Assembly (NCBI GenBank): GCA_019751935.1
Contig: JAIEMR010000108.1
Location: 1 to 11,345 of the forward strand
DNA length: 11,345 bases
Direction: 5' to 3'
From: Alphaproteobacteria bacterium
Lineage (GTDB): Bacteria > Pseudomonadota > Alphaproteobacteria > Paracaedibacterales > CAIULA01
The notes under the pieces: generated by a model
The model's database searches: none
The model's input: the letters and a program-made list of their open reading frames with translations, nothing else
What the model was told of the DNA's origin: nothing
Shown: positions 1-5,726 of the stretch, piece by piece
Position numbering within the stretch: the stretch's first letter is position 1
Layout: each line of letters begins with the position of its first letter
Program-made: the position numbers and the translations under genes

Positions 1-908
1 TAACGCATTGGTTTAGTCCGAGAGAATTGGCTACCAAATGGGCTGTATGGAATACCTCGCAGCAAATTGGAGGTGCTATTATTCTTGTAATGGCTGGATT
101 CTTGATTGAACATTACGGTTGGCGTTTCGCTTTTTATATTCCCGGTATTATTTGTATTTTTCTTGCCGTCTTTTTATTTAACCGCTTGAGAGATACACCT
201 CAGTCTTTAGGCCTGCCGCCTATTGAAGAGCATCAAGGACTAACGCGTGGTGTTCATATAGAGGAAGAAGAACATCTATCGATGCGCCAAATTCTGATCG
301 AAAAGGTCATGAAAAATAAGTTGGTTTGGTATGTTTGCTGGGCAAATTTCTTTTTGTATATTGTTCGAATGGCTGTTTTTAACTGGGCACCTACATTTTT
401 GCGCGAATTTAAAGGAAGCTCCTTGCACTTAGCCGGATGGCAAGCTGCCGGTTTTGATATTGCTGGTATGTTTGGTGGGATTGCTGCGGGATATCTTTCG
501 GACAAGGTCTTTGAAGGCCATCGTGGGCAAGTGGGCGCTATATTTATGCTCATATTAGCTTTGTGCGTTGTCTTTTTATGGAAAGTACCGGCAGGATACA
601 TTTCACTTCATTTTGTTGGTATGGTCGCTATTGGATTTTTGGTATCCGGCCCTCAAATTTTAGTTGGAGTTGCTGCAACTGATTTTGCCTCTAAAAAAGC
701 GGCCGGCGCTGCTTCGGGACTGACGGGGACTTTTGGTTACTTAGGAACAGCGATTACTGGTGTTGGGATTGGAGCTATTGTTGACTATTCCGGTTGGGAT
801 TACGCATTCTTAATGGTTGCTGTTTCTGCAGTGCTAAGTGCTGTTTTCTTTGCTCTGACCTGGAATCACAGAGCGCAAGTTTTGGAAGATATGGACTCCG
901 ATAGTTAG
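1..908 (+). CDS. glpT: GlpT-like organophosphate:phosphate antiporter (MFS, OPA family), 5'-truncated by the window edge
   Basis: This is an inner-membrane major facilitator that would exchange a phosphorylated metabolite, most likely glycerol-3-phosphate, for inorganic phosphate. The frame is open to the left edge (codons from base 3 read THWFSPRE), so the TTG at 27 is not the start. About 301 residues are visible and roughly 140 are missing compared with the family's usual ~440. Visible features are the THWFSPRE loop (His2 matches the substrate-site His of GlpT), RDTPQSLGLPPIEE after helix 6, NKLVWY...NFFLYIVR (the Arg at about visible residue 122 matches the conserved substrate Arg of helix 7), SDKVFEGHRG between helices 8 and 9, and KKAAGAASGLTGTFGYLG. 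About eight transmembrane helices (5-12) are present. These motifs resemble E. coli GlpT more than UhpT or UhpC, but the substrate is inferred. The gene ends 12 bp from the convergent His-rich gene. Confidence 0.85.
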   Translation, partial: THWFSPRELATKWAVWNTSQQIGGAIILVMAGFLIEHYGWRFAFYIPGIICIFLAVFLFNRLRDTPQSLGLPPIEEHQGLTRGVHIEEEEHLSMRQILIEKVMKNKLVWYVCWANFFLYIVRMAVFNWAPTFLREFKGSSLHLAGWQAAGFDIAGMFGGIAAGYLSDKVFEGHRGQVGAIFMLILALCVVFLWKVPAGYISLHFVGMVAIGFLVSGPQILVGVAATDFASKKAAGAASGLTGTFGYLGTAITGVGIGAIVDYSGWDYAFLMVAVSAVLSAVFFALTWNHRAQVLEDMDSDS

Positions 909-920
909 GTTTATCTAAAT

Positions 921-1961
921 TTATTCATCTTCATCTTCTGCCCCTATAGAGGCAGTTGGCAAAGAAAACTGATTAAGCCATGTTTTTTCCCAACGGCCAT
1001 GGAATCCTCCAGGCCCCGGATGTCCAGAATGCGGCACCATACCCGGCGGCAGAGGGCCGTGGTGATGGCCATGTCCATGATGGTGGCTTCCGTGAGGATG
1101 AGGAGGATGTCTCGGGCTTCCGTGATGATGCTCACGAGGGCCATGATGCCTTTCATGGTGAGGAAAATGCACACCTCTTCCTATAAAAGGTGGTACTCCA
1201 GGGTAAGTTGGATATAACGACTTTTCGGGTTCAAGAGTTCCTGGGATAGGGGGAGGAGCGTTCCTCCAGCGATGCCACCCTTTTCCTCCACATTTTCCTC
1301 TTCCTAGATGGCATTCTTTTATTTCTATGGAGGGAGAGGAACTTCCACTAAGCTCTATTTCTGCTTCTCCTCTCCACTTTTTATGGATTTGTCTTCTTAT
1401 ATAACGATGGATATTTCCAAAGTCTAAGCGCTGTAATGTATTTGTTATTTCATTTTCTGTGACACTTTTCAAAGCTGTTTTCAAACTGGGTGGTAATTTT
1501 TTAGAATCAGCTAATGTTACAGTTTTTCCCAGTATCGATGACTTAAAAATATCCTCAGATGTTGCCTCTCTTACAGTTTGAGTTGCAATGTAGAGAATAG
1601 CTAACTTAACATAATGTATGATAATTTTTGGATTTGGTGAGGCTAGGTATCTTAAATTAGCGTCAGTAAATACCTTTTGTAAAAGAATGTCTTCTGCGGT
1701 TCCTTCCGTAGTAAGGGCTGCATGAATAGCAATGTATGCTGTATTTGTTTTTTCAGCCTCTTTAAGAATCCTTTGAGAAAGCCCCATTGATCCCCCTAAA
1801 ATCCCATGAATTTGGTTGTTAAGGGAAGCTACTATTTCAGGCGATGTTTCTTTGATTTTTTGATTATGAAGACTGATGAGTGTATCGTATGCTTTGCCAG
1901 CCAAGGCGGATTCTGCAAAAAAAGCAAAAGCTAAAATCAAGAAAACTTTAGTGAAGGCCAT
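921..1961 (-). CDS. Exported hypothetical protein with histidine-rich C-terminal domain
   Basis: I do not recognise a family. The 346-residue product begins with a clear Sec signal peptide: Lys5, a hydrophobic core at 6-16, and probable signal peptidase I cleavage after ALA (residue 21). Residues 22-200 look mostly helical and unremarkable. Residues 205-260 are Ser/Gly/Pro-rich and include Cys217-His218 and Cys224. Residues 265-321 hold 21 histidines among Gly, Pro and Arg, including clusters such as GSHHHGHGHHHG, and the protein ends in the acidic tail EDEDE. The mature protein would be periplasmic or secreted. Binding of Ni, Zn, Cu or Co by the His-rich part is an inference from composition only; no metal-handling gene lies beside it. 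The ATG at 1961 gives an intact signal peptide, although no strong Shine-Dalgarno precedes it. It is transcribed divergently from trxB. The His codons make the DNA at about 1030-1180 low in complexity. Confidence 0.8.
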   Translation of the reverse strand: MAFTKVFLILAFAFFAESALAGKAYDTLISLHNQKIKETSPEIVASLNNQIHGILGGSMGLSQRILKEAEKTNTAYIAIHAALTTEGTAEDILLQKVFTDANLRYLASPNPKIIIHYVKLAILYIATQTVREATSEDIFKSSILGKTVTLADSKKLPPSLKTALKSVTENEITNTLQRLDFGNIHRYIRRQIHKKWRGEAEIELSGSSSPSIEIKECHLGRGKCGGKGWHRWRNAPPPIPGTLEPEKSLYPTYPGVPPFIGRGVHFPHHERHHGPREHHHGSPRHPPHPHGSHHHGHGHHHGPLPPGMVPHSGHPGPGGFHGRWEKTWLNQFSLPTASIGAEDEDE

Positions 1962-1999
1962 GCAAATTACTTTTTAAGAAATTGTATAGACTAATAATA

Positions 2000-2018
2000 A
2001 TGCTTAAAGATTAAGCAT
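2000..2018. repeat. Perfect 8-bp inverted repeat in the divergent region, possible operator
   Basis: ATGCTTAA and TTAAGCAT are separated by AGA. With one bulged base the symmetry extends a few A/T pairs outward (about 1995-2024). It sits 39 bp upstream of the His-rich gene's start codon and 99 bp upstream of trxB. There is no T-run on either side typical of a terminator, and it lies about where the -35 region of a promoter for the leftward gene would be (possible -10 TATACA on the minus strand at 1983-1988). That position fits an operator, but no binding protein is known. Confidence 0.45.
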
Positions 2019-2053
2019 TTATTAAAATGAGTAGTTTTTAGATCTTAACAGGA

Positions 2054-2083
2054 TTGCCCCGGACCTTAAAAACAGCCTATATT
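2054..2083 (+). promoter_or_regulatory. Candidate sigma-70 type promoter for trxB-tilS
   Basis: TTGCCC (2054-2059) and TATATT (2078-2083) are spaced 18 bp apart and match the consensus hexamers at 4/6 and 5/6. The predicted start near 2090 leaves a leader of about 28 nt before the trxB ATG. It is found by eye in AT-rich DNA, so it remains a candidate. Confidence 0.4.
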
Positions 2084-2117
2084 CATAAAAAGATTAAATA
2101 AAGATGTAATAGTTCAT

Positions 2118-3053
2118 ATGCAAACGAAACATACAAAAGTATTAATTATTGGCGGTGGTCCAGCTGGATATACAGCTGCTATCTATGCAGCGCGCGCGAA
2201 TCTAAATCCCACTCAGTTATTAGGGCTTCAGCCTGGTGGGCAATTGACGATTACAACAGACGTTGAAAATTATCCTGGCTTTAGAGAGACTATACAAGGG
2301 CCTTGGCTTATGGAGGAGATGCGCGCTCAAGCTGAGCATGTGGGAACACAAATGGTAGAAGAGCTTATTGAAAAGGTTGATTTTAGCCAAAGACCTTTTC
2401 AGTGTTGGTCTGATAGTGGCACACTCTACACAGCTGATACGGTCATTATTGCAACAGGGGCCCAGGCAAAATGGCTTGGCATTCCAACTGAAGAAAAATA
2501 CAGAGGGTTTGGAGTTTCAGCCTGCGCCACATGCGATGGGTTTTTCTTTAAAGATAAAAGTGTTGCTATTGTTGGTGGGGGTAATACTGCCGTTGAAGAA
2601 GCAATTTTTCTAACAAACTTTGCAAGTCACGTTACGCTGATTCATCGCCGAGACAGTTTGAGAGCTGAAAAAATTGCTCAAGACAGATTATTTAAAAATC
2701 CTAAGATTTCTGTCATATGGGACAGTGCAGTGAATGAAATTTTAGGAACTGAAAACCCAAAAAGTGTGACTGGGTTATCTCTTATTAATCAAAAGACAGG
2801 TGATGTTAGTCAATTGGATGTAGATGGTTTGTTTGTGGCAATTGGTCATACACCCATGAGTGATATTTTTAAAGGGCAAATTGATACAGATCATGAAGGG
2901 TATATTCTAGCTAAACCAGGAAGTACTGCAACGAATGTGCCTGGGGTGTTTGCTGCGGGTGATGTACAAGATAAAATTTTCCGTCAAGCTGTGACTGCGG
3001 CCGGGCAGGGGTGCATGGCAGCATTAGAAGCCGAAAAATTTCTACATCTATGA
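2118..3053 (+). CDS. trxB: Thioredoxin reductase (NADPH)
   Basis: This cytoplasmic flavoenzyme passes electrons from NADPH through FAD and a redox-active disulfide to thioredoxin. The 311-residue length is normal for the low-molecular-weight bacterial type. The FAD-binding GGGPAG is at residues 12-17. The catalytic CATC disulfide is Cys136-Cys139 (context ACATCDG). The NADPH-binding GGGNTA follows at about 153-158 and HRRDSLRA shortly after. The second FAD motif, GVFAAGD, ends at Asp282. All expected motifs are intact. The start codon has only a weak AAAGATG-like ribosome site upstream, but the protein starts normally a few residues before the first Rossmann strand. The stop codon overlaps the ATG of tilS, so the two are probably one transcript. 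Thioredoxin itself is not in the window. Confidence 0.97.
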   Translation: MQTKHTKVLIIGGGPAGYTAAIYAARANLNPTQLLGLQPGGQLTITTDVENYPGFRETIQGPWLMEEMRAQAEHVGTQMVEELIEKVDFSQRPFQCWSDSGTLYTADTVIIATGAQAKWLGIPTEEKYRGFGVSACATCDGFFFKDKSVAIVGGGNTAVEEAIFLTNFASHVTLIHRRDSLRAEKIAQDRLFKNPKISVIWDSAVNEILGTENPKSVTGLSLINQKTGDVSQLDVDGLFVAIGHTPMSDIFKGQIDTDHEGYILAKPGSTATNVPGVFAAGDVQDKIFRQAVTAAGQGCMAALEAEKFLHL

Positions 3054-4012
3054 CGTCTTTTTCAGCTGATGAGTTTGACAAGCTGATTGAACCTTATGCT
3101 CTAAAAGATTCTGTCGTTGTTGCGGTATCAGGCGGCGCTGATAGTTTAGCTTTAACTTTGTTGATGAATGAGTGGGCTGCACCACGAGGAATAAAGGTTA
3201 TAGGCATTACGGTTGATCACCGGTTAAGGGAAGAGTCAGCTAAAGAGGCTCTTTTAGTACACGAGTGGCTTGAGGCCCGGGATATTGAGCATCATACCCT
3301 TGTCTGGCAGCATTCAGACATAACCTCAGCGCTTCAACAAAAGGCAAGAGGCGCTCGTTATGAATTACTTTCAAATTGGTGTTCTTTAAAGCAAATAACA
3401 ACCCTTTTGACGGCGCATCATTTACAGGATCAATGGGAAACGTTTTTAATGCGCCTTAGTAAAGGGTCAGGCATAACGGGTCTTTGTGGTATAAAGTCAG
3501 AGAGCAAATTAAACGGCCTTCGTCTTATAAGACCTTTATTAGAGATGTTACCCGAGCGTCTTGAGAAAACACTAGAAAGGTTTAATCAACCTTTTCTTGA
3601 AGATCCTAGTAATCACAAGCTTGAGTATGCACGGATACGCATGCGCAAATTGCTTCCCGTTTTATCTGAAGAAGGGTTAACCCCAGAAACTATTGATGGG
3701 GTTCGAAAGCGATTTCAGCTAACAGAAAATTATCTTGAGCAACAACTTCAAATTGCAGTTGCTGAATGTGTCAAAGATAATAGGTGTATTCACCTTGCAA
3801 CTTTTAAAACCCTTCATAAGGAAATGGCTTATCGCTTACTTAGAAATATTTTACTGGAGCTTGGGGGGCATTCTTATCCTCTGCCTTATGAAAGCCTAGA
3901 ACTTCTCTATCAAAAACTAGTAAATCCAGCTTTTGTGGGAGCCACAGCAGGTGGTTGTTATCTGAAAAGAATTAAAGGTGGGTGGATTGAGATAAAGAGG
4001 GAAAATAGGTGA
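3050..4012 (+). CDS. tilS: tRNA(Ile)-lysidine synthase
   Basis: TilS joins lysine to C34 of the CAU-anticodon tRNA-Ile2 using ATP, which makes that tRNA read AUA codons as isoleucine. The PP-loop SGGADS is at residues 27-32. It is followed by the family region AHHLQDQWET (122-131), LSKGSGITGL (about 137-145), RPLLE (161-165), EDPSN (184-188) and YARIRMRKLLPVL (193-205). The length is 320 residues against about 430 in E. coli, so the extra C-terminal domain appears absent or much reduced. The first Asp of the usual DDQ is Gln126. I chose ATG 3050, which overlaps the trxB stop as ATGA and suits translational coupling. A further-upstream ATG at 3011 would add 13 residues entirely inside trxB. 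tilS often lies beside ftsH in proteobacteria; here the next gene is HU. Confidence 0.92.
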   Translation: MTSFSADEFDKLIEPYALKDSVVVAVSGGADSLALTLLMNEWAAPRGIKVIGITVDHRLREESAKEALLVHEWLEARDIEHHTLVWQHSDITSALQQKARGARYELLSNWCSLKQITTLLTAHHLQDQWETFLMRLSKGSGITGLCGIKSESKLNGLRLIRPLLEMLPERLEKTLERFNQPFLEDPSNHKLEYARIRMRKLLPVLSEEGLTPETIDGVRKRFQLTENYLEQQLQIAVAECVKDNRCIHLATFKTLHKEMAYRLLRNILLELGGHSYPLPYESLELLYQKLVNPAFVGATAGGCYLKRIKGGWIEIKRENR

Positions 4013-4073
4013 GACGCTCAATAAATGGATTTTTTTAAAATTTCAACCAATTGTTCTTTATTTTAGAGTTGTG

Positions 4074-4101
4074 TTGTATTTTTACTACCATAGGCTATAA
4101 A
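4074..4101 (+). promoter_or_regulatory. Candidate promoter for the HU gene
   Basis: TTGTAT (4074-4079) and TATAAA (4096-4101) are 16 bp apart. The -10 is good and the -35 is weak. It would give a leader of about 85 nt before the HU start. No other convincing signal was seen in the AT-rich 4013-4194 spacer. Confidence 0.3.
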
Positions 4102-4180
4102 ATTTATTGTTATTACAGCGCTATCTGTTTTGCTTTCCAGTTTTTTTCCTTTTAAAATAAATATTATTTCGTAAACAGTG

Positions 4181-4186
4181 AAAGGA
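4181..4186 (+). promoter_or_regulatory. Ribosome binding site of the HU gene
   Basis: AAAGGA lies 8 nt before ATG 4195. It is one of the stronger Shine-Dalgarno sites in the window, as expected for an abundant protein, and it fixes the start. Confidence 0.7.
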
Positions 4187-4194
4187 ATACGGTA

Positions 4195-4482
4195 ATGGCT
4201 CTAGGTAAAGCAGATCTTGTATCTTATGTTGCAAAAGCTACAAAGTTAACAAAGACAGATTCTCAAAAGGCAGTAGAAGCGGTATTTGCTGGAATGACAT
4301 CTTCTCTTAAAAAAGGTGAAGAAGTGCGTCTTATTGGTTTTGGTTCATTCTCAACACAGAAAAGTGCAGCAAGAGAAGGTCGCAACCCAAGAACTGGTGA
4401 GAAGATAAAAATCCCAGCTTCAACACGCGCGGTATTTAAAGCTGGAAAAGACTTAAAAGACGCTGTAAATCGTCGCTCCTAA
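4195..4482 (+). CDS. HU-type DNA-binding protein
   Basis: This is a small basic nucleoid-associated protein that bends and compacts DNA as a dimer. Its 95 residues are of normal family length. The N-terminal helical part holds the dimer interface. The family signature starts at GFGSF (48-52) and runs through AAREGRNPRTG (58-68), with the intercalating proline at Pro65, followed by the DNA-contacting beta arm IKIPAS and a C-terminal helix. An IHF subunit is less likely, because the sequence reads as HU in the arm and in the simple KKGEEVRLIGFGSF strand. Whether it corresponds to HupA or HupB has no meaning here if it is the only copy. It appears monocistronic, with its own ribosome site and a terminator 18 bp after the stop. 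Confidence 0.94.
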   Translation: MALGKADLVSYVAKATKLTKTDSQKAVEAVFAGMTSSLKKGEEVRLIGFGSFSTQKSAAREGRNPRTGEKIKIPASTRAVFKAGKDLKDAVNRRS

Positions 4483-4499
4483 TTAGAGGTTTCTTTTAT

Positions 4500-4531
4500 A
4501 AGGGGAGGGGCGCAAGCTTTTCCCTTTTTTT
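4500..4531 (+). terminator. Intrinsic terminator of the HU gene
   Basis: Bases 4500-4511 pair with 4516-4527 in a continuous 12-bp stem (four of the pairs are G-U), closed by a GCAA tetraloop of the stable GNRA class inside a C-G pair. A run of seven T follows at 4525-4531. On the other strand the G-U pairs would become A-C mismatches, so it works rightward only. Confidence 0.85.
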
Positions 4532-4734
4532 ATTTTCACATTATCAAGAGTTTATATTGTTTTTAAAAAATAGGCATATTTATATATACATTTTTTATTT
4601 AAAAAAATATTAACTTTTATTGAATGGATTATTTCGAGCATAAAGTTTAAGAATTCCTATTTATAGCTTGATTTTTTATCAAAATCATTGCAAACCTATT
4701 GTGGAAACTACTTTTTAGGTAAGAGGTTTTGCGA
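4532..4734. other. Very AT-rich spacer upstream of the luxR-type gene
   Basis: This stretch between the HU terminator and the regulator holds long A and T runs (for example about 4560-4617) but no gene of credible composition. A small inverted repeat, TTGAT-TTTTT-ATCAA (4668-4682), is the only symmetry noted. I see no well-spaced promoter pair and no clear lux-box-like dyad. Confidence 0.5.
4721..4726 (+). promoter_or_regulatory. Ribosome binding site deciding the start of the luxR-type gene
   Basis: AAGAGG is 8 nt before GTG 4735 but only 2 nt before the in-frame TTG 4729. Normal spacing therefore favours the GTG. Confidence 0.55.
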
Positions 4735-5520
4735 GTGGTAGAGCGTCATCAAGCTGAGAACTGGCTTGGAATATTGAAGGAAAGTACATCTGTTGATGAG
4801 TTAAATCAACGGTTTGTCGAGATATTCCATCATTATTCTACGGATCGCTTTTCCATTGTAAAAATTTCAACTTCACAAAAAGTTGATTTCTTTGAAACCT
4901 ATCCACCTGAGTGGATAAACCATTATGTTAAGAACAAGTATTATCTGATAGATCCTGTTTTCCCTTGGGGGAAAATGATTTTGCCTTTTAGTTGGGATAT
5001 TGAAGCTTTTGATAATCTAACGCTTCTTCAAAATCAGCTTTTTCATCAAGCCCATGATTATGGAGTTGTAAGAGGGACAACAATCCCTTTGGTATTAGGG
5101 CAAAATGATCAAAGCTATCTTACAATTTTGGATACAACAAGCCCTCATCCTGAAATGGTTCATGCACTTTCGTTTGCTGGTCATATTTATTGGAATGTGA
5201 AAAGTGAACTTCAGTCTAAACAATCTTTAAGTTCATTAACGAGAAGAGAATATGAGGTTATGGTTTTAAAAGCTCAAGGAAAGCCAATTAAAGTCGTTGC
5301 TGGGAATTTAGCAATTTCTGAGGCAACTGTGGTTTTTCACCTGCGTAATATAAGGCAAAAGCTTAATGCAACCAGTGTCGAGCATGCATTATTTTTGTTT
5401 GGAGTTGCGATGTCAGGCACTGAAAATAGCAGTGAGGCCAGTAAAGGTAAATCGCCTTTTTTCCATATACCATCCTATGATGAGCTTGCCTCTGGCAGAT
5501 CCATCCCTTTGCTAAGGTGA
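4735..5520 (+). CDS. LuxR-family regulator with acyl-homoserine-lactone-binding domain
   Basis: This is a transcription factor of the quorum-sensing LuxR/TraR type. The ligand-binding domain covers about residues 10-160 and keeps the six signature positions of the AHL pocket: Trp60, Tyr64, Asp73, Pro74, Trp87 and Gly114 (seen as EWINHY, IDP, FSW and RGTTIP). A LuxR helix-turn-helix covers about 167-225: LTRREYEV, then the turn region AISEATVVFHLRNIRQKL. The usual EIA of helix 2 reads VVA here. The family normally ends soon after this domain, but this protein carries about 35 further residues (227-261) rich in Ser, Pro and Gly. The start is GTG 4735, set by AAGAGG at 4721. No luxI-type synthase is in the window, so here it is an orphan or solo receptor. 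The next gene, a secreted protein 206 bp downstream, is a possible but unproved target. Confidence 0.88.
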   Translation: MVERHQAENWLGILKESTSVDELNQRFVEIFHHYSTDRFSIVKISTSQKVDFFETYPPEWINHYVKNKYYLIDPVFPWGKMILPFSWDIEAFDNLTLLQNQLFHQAHDYGVVRGTTIPLVLGQNDQSYLTILDTTSPHPEMVHALSFAGHIYWNVKSELQSKQSLSSLTRREYEVMVLKAQGKPIKVVAGNLAISEATVVFHLRNIRQKLNATSVEHALFLFGVAMSGTENSSEASKGKSPFFHIPSYDELASGRSIPLLR

Positions 5521-5532
5521 TGTACATAATTT

Positions 5533-5562
5533 TCCTATGACAAGCGAGGTGCGATCATAGGA
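5533..5562. repeat. Perfect 8-bp inverted repeat downstream of the luxR-type gene
   Basis: TCCTATGA (5533-5540) and TCATAGGA (5555-5562) flank a 14-nt centre. It begins 12 bp after the stop codon of the regulator. No T-run follows, so it is not a standard intrinsic terminator. It could be a transcript 3'-end stem-loop or a protein-binding dyad ahead of the next gene. Confidence 0.45.
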
Positions 5563-5651
5563 TCCATGCAGCCACGTTTTCGCTCTATCGCATTTATTCT
5601 CAGTTATCAAAATTGCACACTGTATAAGCCGTATTTTCCATTTAAATTTTC

Positions 5652-5680
5652 TTGTCTTGGCTTATTTGGATGAATAGCAT
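5652..5680 (+). promoter_or_regulatory. Candidate promoter for the exported protein gene
   Basis: TTGTCT (5652-5657) and TAGCAT (5675-5680) are 17 bp apart, each 4/6 to consensus. It would start transcription near 5687 and leave a leader of about 40 nt. If it is real, translation cannot begin at the TTG at 5652. Confidence 0.35.
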
Positions 5681-5714
5681 TTACAAGAAAGCATTACATA
5701 ACTTTATAGATTTG

Positions 5715-5720
5715 AAAGGA
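5715..5720 (+). promoter_or_regulatory. Ribosome binding site deciding the start of the exported protein
   Basis: AAAGGA lies 6 nt before ATG 5727. It supports this ATG, which opens directly into a signal peptide, over the longer frame that begins with TTG 5652. Confidence 0.7.
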
Positions 5721-5726
5721 AAAACA

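Noticed and set aside
27..29. TTG as the start of the antiporter gene
   Set aside because: The frame stays open to the left edge, and the residues before it (THWFSPRE) align with the internal helix 4-5 loop of GlpT. The gene is simply cut by the window.
1030..1180. Short repetitive DNA resembling a tandem repeat or CRISPR
   Set aside because: The repetition comes from CAT/CAC and GGN/CCN codons in the His-rich domain. There are no equal-length repeats with unique spacers.
980..1217. Rightward open frames opposite the His-rich gene
   Set aside because: They arise from the low-complexity His/Gly/Pro codons on the other strand, have no ribosome site and encode no recognisable protein. The leftward frame has a signal peptide and full length.
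3011..3049. Longer tilS beginning at ATG 3011
   Set aside because: It would add 13 non-family residues encoded inside trxB. ATG 3050 gives the usual ATGA overlap and a normal N-terminus.
5652..5726. Longer form of the exported protein beginning at TTG 5652
   Set aside because: AAAGGA is spaced correctly only for ATG 5727, which places the signal peptide at the N-terminus. The TTG also overlaps a candidate -35.
4483..5726. A lux-box operator near the LuxR-type gene
   Set aside because: I looked on both sides of the gene for an 18-20 bp dyad of the lux/tra-box kind and saw none. The only strong dyad (5533-5562) has a 14-nt centre and a different sequence.
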